Counted from the first letter of the stretch, positions 1 through 7,443 are shown. The stretch is DNA of 7,535 nt from an uncultured Flavobacteriales bacterium (GCA_938092195.1 CALKHD010000022.1:1-7535), one strand, 5' to 3'. Notes: generated from the letters alone by a model not told the origin. Made by a program: numbers and translations.

Positions 1-2249
1 GACCGTTCGCCGTGTTTGACTTCTTTGGCCCGAGTGGCACTGACGTCCATCCTGTGATAGGGGCTTAGCCTGAAAGAGTTTCGCTCAGAGGGAACCTCAA
101 ACGTCACAGGACTTAGCCCTCCACTGCTGTTGGGCAAGATGCTGCCGTATTGAACCTCGTTCAAGGTCAGGGCCCGTCCTGTGCCATAAACCCAAGTTCC
201 ACTCACGGTCCATTTTTTAGAGAGCTCATGAACGAGCACAATCGAAACGTCGTGTCGGCGGTCATACGTGAATGGAAATCGATCTCCATTGTTCAATTCA
301 TCGAACTGACGGTCGGTCCAACTCAACGTATAGCCCACCCAGCCCGAGGTGCGGCCCTGCTTTTTTTGGACCAAGACTTCGGCGCCATAGCTGCGCCCAA
401 TTCCTTGGGTCACGGCGTCTTCCCATGTAGTCTCGCCGGTCTGGAAGGCAACAGAGCCAAAGCTCGCTCCCTCCTTGTAACTCAAGAGGCCATCCATGTC
501 CTTGTAGTAGCCTTCTAAACTGAGTTCAAAACCACCCGCGGATTTGGCTGCGCCCAAAGCCAATTGCCAGCTTTGCTGAGGGCGAATGCGCGCTGTGGAT
601 GGCAACCACAGGTCTGTCGGGAGCGTGAGTCCTTCGTTGGTCAAAAGGTTTACAAATTGGGTCATCTCGGCATAAGAAACCTTGATGGCCATGCCACTAT
701 TGAGCCGTTTGTTCAGGGCCAGTCGGGGCTGGAGAGTGGCGTAGCTCACGCCCTCCACAAACAGGGAGGAGGCATGAAGTCCCACGTTGGCTTTTATGCC
801 TTCCGCCAATTGAACTTCATCTTCGGCATAAAAGAAGGCCTCGGTTGAATACAAGTTGGGTGAACCTAAAATGGTGTCAAAACTGAATTCGTCAGAAGCG
901 GACAGAATCAATTGCGTAGCCCCGGGATTGAAGCGGTGCTGCGTCACATTTCCTCCAAAACGAATAAAATGCCTGTTGTTGGGCGCAAAGTCGAAGTCCA
1001 CCCGCCCGCCCAAGTCGCGGATTCCTGAATTGTACAAGGAGGCATATCGGTCTTGAGAAGGGTCGGGGCCTGTGTATTCTGTTTTGAAGTCGAAGCCAGT
1101 ATTGAAGTCGTACCGGCTCTTCATCAGCGTCACATTTGAGAACAACCGAGGCCCCCACTCGTGGTTCCATCGAAGGGCGACGACAGAATTCCGCCAATCC
1201 AATCCGAGGTCGATCTCTTCAACCCCGTCTTGCAATTCACTCCTGGTGCGGACCCCGAAGTCATCCACCCCTTGGAATGTACTCAAGTACAGCCTGTCGC
1301 GGTCTCCCAAGCGCCAATTGACCTTGGCGTTTAAATCGTGAAAGAAGTACCTAGGGTCCACTTGGTCGTCCGGTGGAGAGGAAGCCCGAATGATGGGGTT
1401 CACCAGCAAATCCAAATAGGTCCGACGCCCACTGATCATGAAAGAGGCCTTGTCTTTGACCAATGGGCCTTCCAAGGTCAGCTTGGAAGCCAACATGGAC
1501 ACTGATCCAGCGCCGTGAAGCTCTTTTTTGTGCCCCTCCTTCATGCTCACTTCAAGAATGGAACTCAAGCGCCCACCAAATCGAGCGGGATATCCGCCTT
1601 TGGTGATGGAGATGTTCCGTACGGCATCGGCATTGAATACCGAGAAGAAACCAAATAAATGACTCACGCTGTAAAGCGGAACCCCATCCAAAAGAATCAA
1701 GTTCTGATCTGGACTGCCCCCGCGAACGTAAATCCCACTTGATCCCTCACTGCCCGATTGAACACCGGGCAAAAGCTGCAAGGATTTAAGAAGGTCCACT
1801 TCACCGGCGATTGCAGGCAGCCTCTTGATCTGTTCAATGGGAACCTCAATCTTGGACATTTGGACCTGCTCTTCAATGCTCTCGGAGATTCCCGCTTCGA
1901 TCACTGCCTCACCCAATTCAAAACCGGCGGTCAAGTCAACATCCAATTTGATGTCATTGGTCATGACCACCTGCATCTTCACAGGCGTGTACCCCAAATA
2001 CGAGAAAAGCACCTCTTGCTCGCCAACCGGAAGTGAGATGGAGTAATGGCCATATGCATTGGCCGATGTGCCAGATTGCGTTTCGGCATGCCAAATGGTG
2101 GCGCCCAAGAGCTGTTCTCCACTGGATGCGTCTTGCACGAACCCACTGAGGGTGTGGGAAGCACTCTGGCAGAAGAGCCCGTCAAGGCAGAGAACGCTGA
2201 TGAAAGCCATCCAGCAGATGGCAGAAAAACGAAATCTCAAAGTGGGCAT
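1..2249 (-). CDS. TonB-dependent receptor with carboxypeptidase-regulatory-like domain, C-terminus off the left edge
   Basis: This is an outer-membrane active transporter powered by TonB-ExbBD; its substrate cannot be read from the sequence. The minus-strand frame is open for 749 codons from ATG at 2249 to the edge, with no stop or frameshift. Residues 1-28 look like a signal peptide (basic RFRF, then a hydrophobic run). Residues 33-107 form a carboxypeptidase-regulatory-like beta domain (LSGFVQD, then LLGATIW, YGHYSISLPVGE, FSYLGY). The plug follows at about 132-240, with the motifs LLPGVQSGSEGSSGIYVRGG, LILLDGVPLY and GGYPARFGGRLSSILEV. The rest is beta-barrel strands, reaching SPYHRMDVSATRAKEVKHGE at the edge, a motif usually near the last hundred residues. 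It lacks the SusC hallmark and no SusD partner is seen, so a generic receptor is the better call. An in-frame ATG at 2339 would add 30 residues, but they would bury the signal peptide, so 2249 is preferred. Confidence 0.93.
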   Translation of the reverse strand, partial: MPTLRFRFSAICWMAFISVLCLDGLFCQSASHTLSGFVQDASSGEQLLGATIWHAETQSGTSANAYGHYSISLPVGEQEVLFSYLGYTPVKMQVVMTNDIKLDVDLTAGFELGEAVIEAGISESIEEQVQMSKIEVPIEQIKRLPAIAGEVDLLKSLQLLPGVQSGSEGSSGIYVRGGSPDQNLILLDGVPLYSVSHLFGFFSVFNADAVRNISITKGGYPARFGGRLSSILEVSMKEGHKKELHGAGSVSMLASKLTLEGPLVKDKASFMISGRRTYLDLLVNPIIRASSPPDDQVDPRYFFHDLNAKVNWRLGDRDRLYLSTFQGVDDFGVRTRSELQDGVEEIDLGLDWRNSVVALRWNHEWGPRLFSNVTLMKSRYDFNTGFDFKTEYTGPDPSQDRYASLYNSGIRDLGGRVDFDFAPNNRHFIRFGGNVTQHRFNPGATQLILSASDEFSFDTILGSPNLYSTEAFFYAEDEVQLAEGIKANVGLHASSLFVEGVSYATLQPRLALNKRLNSGMAIKVSYAEMTQFVNLLTNEGLTLPTDLWLPSTARIRPQQSWQLALGAAKSAGGFELSLEGYYKDMDGLLSYKEGASFGSVAFQTGETTWEDAVTQGIGRSYGAEVLVQKKQGRTSGWVGYTLSWTDRQFDELNNGDRFPFTYDRRHDVSIVLVHELSKKWTVSGTWVYGTGRALTLNEVQYGSILPNSSGGLSPVTFEVPSERNSFRLSPYHRMDVSATRAKEVKHGER

Positions 2250-2389
2250 ATTGGGCGGTTCTCTTTGAACGTGAAGTTGCCTTCTGATGCGGTCAGAAGA
2301 ACGACATGGCGGCGCCAAGCGTTGCTCCTTCGTCAGCATCTCAAGACCCAAGATAGCGCTGTATCTAAAGGTGGTCAGCTTTGGCCCCT

Positions 2390-3490
2390 TTATCCTTCAG
2401 GATCAGCGGGCTTGCCGAGCTCATCACGGATGACCTTCCGTTGGGCTGCAATTGAAGCTTGGTGAATGGCTTTGTAGACCTCTTCCACAAAGCCGCTATC
2501 GAGGCCTTGTTCTGAGCCTTGCCCCACATTCTGCTTCAAGATGTACTGCCAACGGGCATTCTGGAGGATGGTCATGCCGTGTTCCTTTTTGAACAATCCG
2601 ATCTCTTTGGAGATGCCCATCCGTCGAACCAAAAGCTCCACAAGGCTCTCATCCACCATGTCGATTTCTGAACGCAAAGCCGAAAGCTCGCCGTGGCCTT
2701 CTTTCTTGACCGAGGATCGAAACTCCAGCTCGGCCAGCATCTTGGCATACCGGACAGGGGTGACCTGCTGGGCCGCATCTGTCCACGCCACATCGGGATC
2801 GGGATGCACCTCAATCATGAAGCCATCAAAGCCCAAGTCCATCGCCATTTGAGCCACGTCTGGGATCATCGATCGCTTACCCGTGATGTGGCTGGGGTCA
2901 TTCAGCATGGGGATTTCAGGGTGGTCGTTCCTGAAGTCAATCGGGATTTGCCAGAGCGGGACGTTTCTGTACTTCTTTTGACCGTGAACCGTGAAACCAC
3001 GATGAACCGCCATCAGGTCTTGAATACCTGCATTTGCAAGACGTTCTATCGCCCCAGACCAAAGTGCAAGGTCGGGCTGAGTGGGGTTCTTGACTGCAAT
3101 TGGGACATTCACTCCCCTCAAAGAATCTGCAATCTCTTGAACCTGAAATGGATTGGCCGTTGTCCGCGCACCAATCCAAAGCATGTCAATCCCGGCCTTC
3201 AAAGCGGCCTGAGCATGGCGGGCATTGGCCACTTCGGTGCACACCTTCAGACCATGAGTCTTCTGGACGTTCTGGAGCCATGGCAACCCAGTGTTCCCAA
3301 CACCTTCAAAGGCACCTGGCCGCGTCCGGGGTTTCCAAATCCCAGCTCGGAAGTAGTCAATTCCGGTCTGAGCCAATCCTTTGGCTGCTTGCATGACCTG
3401 CTCAGCAGATTCTGCGCTGCATGGTCCAGCGATTTGGATGCGTCGGTTCATCTCAATGCGTTCCGACAAAGTAAGGGCTATCCGCTCCAT
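2390..3490 (-). CDS. Bifunctional 3-deoxy-7-phosphoheptulonate (DAHP) synthase / chorismate mutase (AroQ type)
   Basis: This cytosolic enzyme condenses phosphoenolpyruvate with erythrose 4-phosphate (shikimate pathway entry) and converts chorismate to prephenate. Numbered from ATG at 3490 (366 residues), the type I-beta DAHP synthase barrel spans about 18-250. It shows GPCSAES (22-28), KPRTRPGAFEG (53-63), IGAR (106-109), Lys134, and the expected metal ligands Cys24, His201, Glu227 and Asp238. The chorismate mutase domain (about 268-351) keeps residues spaced as in E. coli PheA: Arg273, Arg290, Lys301, Arg313, Ser346 and Gln350 match Arg11, Arg28, Lys39, Arg51, Ser84 and Gln88. The Glu52 position is Trp314. 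In this fusion class the mutase domain usually mediates feedback inhibition by prephenate; that is family knowledge. The frame also permits TTG at 3502 and ATG at 3451; 3490 gives the usual short lead-in before the first strand. No other aromatic-pathway gene is adjacent. Confidence 0.96.
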   Translation of the reverse strand: MERIALTLSERIEMNRRIQIAGPCSAESAEQVMQAAKGLAQTGIDYFRAGIWKPRTRPGAFEGVGNTGLPWLQNVQKTHGLKVCTEVANARHAQAALKAGIDMLWIGARTTANPFQVQEIADSLRGVNVPIAVKNPTQPDLALWSGAIERLANAGIQDLMAVHRGFTVHGQKKYRNVPLWQIPIDFRNDHPEIPMLNDPSHITGKRSMIPDVAQMAMDLGFDGFMIEVHPDPDVAWTDAAQQVTPVRYAKMLAELEFRSSVKKEGHGELSALRSEIDMVDESLVELLVRRMGISKEIGLFKKEHGMTILQNARWQYILKQNVGQGSEQGLDSGFVEEVYKAIHQASIAAQRKVIRDELGKPADPEG

Positions 3491-3553
3491 GGTTTTCGCC
3501 AAAGGGCTTTAACACGGTTCATCGTACACTTACACCGCGTAAGATTTGAAATC

Positions 3554-3871
3554 ATGAAAACTAGAAACTTTGCAGTCCTTTTGGCTGCCTTTGCTCTGAT
3601 GACGGGCTGTGATGACGGAGTCACTGAAGTATGTGACGACGGCAACAAAGCGGTAATCACAATCTACAACAACTCACTCTGCACACCTGATGTCAGCGTT
3701 GGGGGAGACTTGGTGGCGTCCGACTTGGGCACGTTTGATGAAGTCAGTGTTGAAGTCGATGCAGGCACATACGACGTGACCATCAACTTGAGCTTGTTCA
3801 CGACCTGCACTGAGCTGGAATGGACTGCCGACGTAGCTTGTGGAGACTCCGTTATGTTCACCTTCGAGTAA
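3554..3871 (+). CDS. Small cysteine-containing lipoprotein of unknown function
   Basis: This 105-residue protein is not a family I recognise. Residues 1-18 form a lipoprotein signal peptide (MKTRN, then a hydrophobic run AVLLAAFALM) ending in the lipobox LMTGC, so Cys19 should be lipidated. The mature protein begins CDDGVTE; acidic residues just after the cysteine resemble surface-export signals of Bacteroidota lipoproteins, which is only suggestive. It is acidic, with alternating beta-prone stretches (AVITIYNN, VSVEVDAGTYDVTINLS, VMFTFE), suggesting a small beta-sandwich. Cys27, Cys43, Cys84 and Cys96 remain and could form two disulfides. The frame is open far upstream (to 2693), but that part is antisense to the DAHP synthase gene. 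ATG at 3554, directly before the lysine-containing signal peptide, is clearly the real start. It is divergent from the DAHP synthase gene, with 63 bases between starts, and is followed 17 bases after its stop by a strong terminator, so it is probably monocistronic. Confidence 0.82.
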   Translation: MKTRNFAVLLAAFALMTGCDDGVTEVCDDGNKAVITIYNNSLCTPDVSVGGDLVASDLGTFDEVSVEVDAGTYDVTINLSLFTTCTELEWTADVACGDSVMFTFE

Positions 3872-3888
3872 GAGGCATTTCCCCCTCT

Positions 3889-3928
3889 AAAAAAAAAGAC
3901 TGGCCCGAAAAGGCTGGTCTTTTTTTTG
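3889..3928 (+). terminator. Strong intrinsic terminator after the small lipoprotein gene
   Basis: A run of A at 3889-3897 leads into GACTGGCC (3898-3905), a six-base loop CGAAAA (3906-3911), then GGCTGGTC (3912-3919) and T at 3920-3927. The eight-base core pairs completely if two adjacent G-U wobbles are allowed (3901 with 3916, 3902 with 3915). The flanking A and T tracts extend the helix and provide the U-tract. Because both tracts are long, the element could also stop transcription on the minus strand, although no minus-strand gene lies to its right in this window. Confidence 0.87.
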
Positions 3929-3966
3929 CCTTTGGTTTTTCATCCAACATGAAACACAGCGCTTCA

Positions 3967-3985
3967 TGACCCTGAAGGTGGGTCA
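3967..3985. promoter_or_regulatory. Inverted repeat upstream of the metalloprotease gene, possible operator
   Basis: TGACCC (3967-3972) and GGGTCA (3980-3985) are perfect inverted copies separated by seven bases, about 37 bases before the protease start at 4023. The spacing and position would suit a dimeric regulator or a small hairpin in the leader. No T-tract follows, so it is not a terminator. One six-base inverted repeat in a 95-base spacer could easily arise by chance, and no regulator gene is nearby. Confidence 0.2.
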
Positions 3986-4022
3986 CCCATGTAGCTGGCT
4001 GTCATTGTGACTATTTTGCCGC

Positions 4023-7000
4023 ATGCAGCAGTATAGAATCGTCTTTTGCCTCGCCCTTTTGTCTATCACCACATTGTCGTGGTCTCAATGGTCTGACCCC
4101 ACCGTCGCCATGGACCCATTTGAGGTCAGATTAGAGGCGTCATGGGAAGGCCCAACTGACCAAGTCCAAAGCCGAATGAGGGCTGGATCGTTGTGGTCCG
4201 ATTTTCATTCCCAACACCCACGTTGGCAAGTGCAGTTTGATGAAGCCTTGGGAGCAGTGCACCGCGCATACGGACCCGCAATCTCCACAAGTGAACCCAC
4301 TGAATGGCTCACCGACCTGCTTATGGTGAATGCGCCCAACTTAGAATTGTCCCCTTGGAGCACCACCACTTTGGGGAAACACGAAGTTCATAGGGCCCAC
4401 CAAATGAAGGACGGCAGACCACTTTGGGGAACAGAGTTGGTTGTGAAAACGGGGAGTGCTGGTGTGGTGATGTGGGGCGCTCAATGCGCATCCGCCATGA
4501 ACAACAACTGGAGCACCGAAGCCATGAGTGCGGCGGCCTTGATGGAAGTTGCCATGGAGGGGCTGCCACTTTCAGAAATGACGTCAGAGGCCAAAGGAGA
4601 GTGGTGGGTGCCTGTCCCTTCAACGCAAAGCGAAGCCCAATTCATGCAATGGAAGCCCGCTGCAGAGTTCAGGGTGAAAGGCATCAGCGACATGGGGATC
4701 CCTGTGGACTACAGAACCCTCATTGAGGCTACGACAGGGGAGGTGCTCTTGAGGTCCAATGAGGTCAAACACTCTGAGCACGGACATGGCAAGCCTCGGC
4801 CGAAAACCAAAACCATGGGGCCAGCTGCTCTGATGCAAATGATGAGCTGCCAAGTAACCGGGACGGTTTACCTCACTCAACCTTTTGGCACCCCCACTGA
4901 AGTGGGACTTGACCACCTCCAAACGGAGGTCAATGGGAACCCAGCCTACACAGCGGGTGGCGGAATGTTGACCCTTGATGAAGGTGGTCCGGCAGATTTG
5001 TCCTTGTCCCTTCAAGGCCTCTGGAGCACAGTGGAAACCGCAAATGAGACGCCTGGTTTTGAAGCCCTTGTGGAAACAGACACCGTGATCTCTTTTGACG
5101 GCGATGCCAGCATTCGGCAATTGAGTGCTTACCACAACGTCAATCGCATTCACGACCACATGAACGCATGGCTTCCTGGTTTCACGGGCTTGGACTTCTC
5201 CTTGCCGACAGCGGTGGATGTGAGCGGCACATGCAACGCCTTCTACACGCCAGGTTCGCCGAGCATCAATTTCTATTCAGAAGGAGACGGGTGCAATGCA
5301 TTCTCCCTGGTGGCCGACGTGGTGTTTCATGAATACGGCCATGGAATCAATGACCTGTACTACGAAAGCATAGGTGGGTTCTTTGGCAATGGAGCCATGA
5401 ATGAGGGCTATGCTGACTTCTGGGCCATCAGCCTGACCGAAAACCCCATATTGGGTGCGGGATGTTATTCTGACGACCCGACATTTTTCATTCGCAGATA
5501 TGACGAGAACCCCAAAGTTTACCCGCAGGATTTGGTGGGAGAGGTTCACGCCGATGGTGAAATCATTTGTGGAGCATGGTACGACACCCACCTTCTCATG
5601 GGAGGAGAATGGGACAACACCTTGGACTTGTTTGTTTCCGTGTTCCCTGGACTGCAGGCGCAAGCGCAAAACGGCAATGAAGGAGAGGCCTTTGTAGAGG
5701 TTCTGTTGGATGTCCTCCAAGCCGATGACGACGATGAAGACCTGTCCAATGGCACCCCAAATGGAGCGGCCATTCTCGAAGGTTTCGCCATGCATGGCAT
5801 CAGCCTGTTCTCAGGTGTCAACATTGACCACAGCCCGCTTGAATTTTCTGACGCGGAAGTTGGCATCACGCTGGAGGCCGAAGCTGCGATTCTGTTTCCC
5901 TTTTCTCAGTACTTCAGTCATTGCGTGGCCTTTTACAGAACGGCCCCTTCAGAGCCATGGACTTCCTTGACCATGGAGGATGCGGGAAGCGATGTTTTCA
6001 CAGCGGCCATCCCACCTCAACCTGCAGGCACGGTGGTCGAATACCACTTTGGCATTCTTGATTCCTTCGGAGCCACCAGCTCCATTACTCCATACAGCTC
6101 TAACGAAGCTGCGAATCCAAATTTGCCATTCAACTTAATTGTGGGACTTGAGCCCGTCTTGATCGACGATCAAGATGACTACTCTGAATTTGGCTTCTGG
6201 CAACTCGGATTGTCCCAGGACAACGCCACCACCGGACAATGGGAATCCACCATTCCAGTGGGGTCCTTTGGAACCCCCGGAGACGCCTCCAGCATATGCG
6301 CACCCGATGAGGACCACACACCCAATGACGGACTTTTCGCATTTGTCACAGGGGTGAGCCCAGGGCAAGATGCAGGAATCGGATCGAACGACGTGGATGG
6401 CGGCTCCACCACTCTGCGGTCCGAATCCATAGACGTGAGCGAACTCGCATCTCCCGTGCTTAGTTACTGGCGCTGGTATGTGAACGCGCCTGCGTCTGGA
6501 GCCAATCCTGGAGCGGACTGGTGGCAGGTGCACGTCAGTTCAGATGGAGGAAACACTTGGGTCGAAGTGGAAGAAACGCTCACCCAAGACATCAGCTGGA
6601 GGCGCCATGCCTTTTCGATTGAGGAACACGTGCCATTGACCGACGAGTTCCAAATCCGTTTCGTGGCATCGGACAGCATTCGACCAGGTCAAGAGCTGGA
6701 CGGTGGGTCTTTGATCGAAGCCGCCGTAGACGACCTGATCATCCATGACCTGGCCACCTCACAAGTGCATGAAACCGGTCTTTCATCGGGCATTGTTGCA
6801 TGGCCCATCCCTGCGAGCACGACCCTTCATGCTTCAGGTTGGGAAATCAACAGCTTCGTGGAAGTTCGCGACGTGAGGGGCCGTTTGCTGTCTACTCAAA
6901 CTGCCAATGCCCAGGGACACGTTCAATTTTCAATTGAAAATTGGCCTTCTGGTACTGTGACCATGACGGGAAGCCTAAGAGAAGGTGACCGGATTGTGAA

Positions 7001-7025
7001 GAAAGCTCTTATTCTGCGTGATTGA
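4023..7025 (+). CDS. Secreted M36-type (fungalysin-like) zinc metalloprotease with T9SS type A sorting domain
   Basis: This 1000-residue protein is a likely extracellular or surface endopeptidase exported by Sec and then the type IX system. Residues 1-22 are a signal peptide ending WSQ. About 45-250 resembles the FTP/PepSY-like inhibitory propeptide of thermolysin and fungalysin relatives. It ends in a His- and Lys-rich linker (249-263) that could be the maturation site. The catalytic domain (about 360-600) has AYHNVNRIHDHM (369-380), the zinc motif HEYGH (436-440), the third ligand Glu461 in NEGYADFW (460-467), HADGEIICGAWYD (509-521), and an acidic segment closing with LSNGTPN (574-580). 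About 604-705 looks like an Ig/Fn3-like domain, and about 712-910 like a MAM or jelly-roll domain (SSDGGNTWVEVEE; AAVDDLIIHDL). Residues 921-1000 form the T9SS sorting domain (WPIPASTTL, VRDVRGRLL, WPSGT, final KKALILRD). All catalytic residues are present. ATG at 4023 sits directly before the signal peptide. Confidence 0.95.
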   Translation: MQQYRIVFCLALLSITTLSWSQWSDPTVAMDPFEVRLEASWEGPTDQVQSRMRAGSLWSDFHSQHPRWQVQFDEALGAVHRAYGPAISTSEPTEWLTDLLMVNAPNLELSPWSTTTLGKHEVHRAHQMKDGRPLWGTELVVKTGSAGVVMWGAQCASAMNNNWSTEAMSAAALMEVAMEGLPLSEMTSEAKGEWWVPVPSTQSEAQFMQWKPAAEFRVKGISDMGIPVDYRTLIEATTGEVLLRSNEVKHSEHGHGKPRPKTKTMGPAALMQMMSCQVTGTVYLTQPFGTPTEVGLDHLQTEVNGNPAYTAGGGMLTLDEGGPADLSLSLQGLWSTVETANETPGFEALVETDTVISFDGDASIRQLSAYHNVNRIHDHMNAWLPGFTGLDFSLPTAVDVSGTCNAFYTPGSPSINFYSEGDGCNAFSLVADVVFHEYGHGINDLYYESIGGFFGNGAMNEGYADFWAISLTENPILGAGCYSDDPTFFIRRYDENPKVYPQDLVGEVHADGEIICGAWYDTHLLMGGEWDNTLDLFVSVFPGLQAQAQNGNEGEAFVEVLLDVLQADDDDEDLSNGTPNGAAILEGFAMHGISLFSGVNIDHSPLEFSDAEVGITLEAEAAILFPFSQYFSHCVAFYRTAPSEPWTSLTMEDAGSDVFTAAIPPQPAGTVVEYHFGILDSFGATSSITPYSSNEAANPNLPFNLIVGLEPVLIDDQDDYSEFGFWQLGLSQDNATTGQWESTIPVGSFGTPGDASSICAPDEDHTPNDGLFAFVTGVSPGQDAGIGSNDVDGGSTTLRSESIDVSELASPVLSYWRWYVNAPASGANPGADWWQVHVSSDGGNTWVEVEETLTQDISWRRHAFSIEEHVPLTDEFQIRFVASDSIRPGQELDGGSLIEAAVDDLIIHDLATSQVHETGLSSGIVAWPIPASTTLHASGWEINSFVEVRDVRGRLLSTQTANAQGHVQFSIENWPSGTVTMTGSLREGDRIVKKALILRD

Positions 7026-7074
7026 GGCCCATTTGCCCGAGGAAGCGCTCATCTTTGCGGCGCAATTTCAATAA

Positions 7075-7443
7075 ATGGCAAAAACTGATAAGACCCGTCG
7101 CATGGCCATCCAAGCTGAATGGCAGCGCGACAGCTCGTCCTCGCCAGGGTTCAATAAGTACCTCATCACCATCCGTGAATTGGATGGAACAGAAACTCGC
7201 GTACCGGCCTATGGCCGCGACATGCAGGATGCGTTGAGCCGGCTGGTCAAAACAGAACGAACCGAGAAGCTGGTCGAAACCACCGAGAGAATCCCACAAT
7301 GGGTGTTCGTCTTGGCCTTTTTAGGCACGCTTGGCGTAGGTGCAACCTTGAGCACGACCGCAAACAACCCCATGTACTTCGCCGTAGGCGCGGGATCACT
7401 GGTGTTGCTCGTAGGCCTGTACTTGCTTCGGACCAAGAACTAG
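7075..7443 (+). CDS. Small two-helix membrane protein of unknown function
   Basis: This 122-residue protein is not one I recognise. The first 77 residues are charged and soluble. They include a strand-strand-helix-like stretch (KYLITIRELDGTETRVPAYG, then DMQDALSRLVKTERTEKL). Two hydrophobic helices follow at about 79-97 (WVFVLAFLGTLGVGATL) and 102-118 (YFAVGAGSLVLLVGLYLL), and the protein ends in the basic tail RTKN. The positive-inside rule puts the basic N-terminal domain and the tail in the cytoplasm, with a short periplasmic loop between helices. The gene starts 50 bases after the protease stop on the same strand with no terminator between, so co-transcription is possible. The start ATG follows an A/T-rich stretch (TTTCAATAA) with no Shine-Dalgarno sequence, usual for this phylum. 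Codon use looks like that of its neighbours. A link to the protease is not shown by the sequence. Confidence 0.78.
   Translation: MAKTDKTRRMAIQAEWQRDSSSSPGFNKYLITIRELDGTETRVPAYGRDMQDALSRLVKTERTEKLVETTERIPQWVFVLAFLGTLGVGATLSTTANNPMYFAVGAGSLVLLVGLYLLRTKN

Noticed and set aside
150..848. Plus-strand open frames of about 90-120 codons over the left third.
   Set aside because: They are antisense to the clearly coding receptor gene and show no signal peptide, domain or recognisable motif.
2359..2395. Weak hairpin of AAAGG and CCTTT just after the DAHP synthase stop.
   Set aside because: The stem is about five pairs with interior mismatches and lacks a real T-tract, so it is too weak to call a terminator.
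3541..3549. AAGATTTG before the lipoprotein gene, resembling a TAnnTTTG -7 box.
   Set aside because: It ends four bases before the ATG, so transcription would start at or inside the gene, and its first base mismatches the consensus.
7032..7057. Possible promoter for the membrane-protein gene: TTTG at 7032-7035 and CATCTTTG at 7050-7057.
   Set aside because: The spacer is only 14 bases and the -7 box has a mismatch. The phylum's usual arrangement needs a longer spacer, so it was not called.
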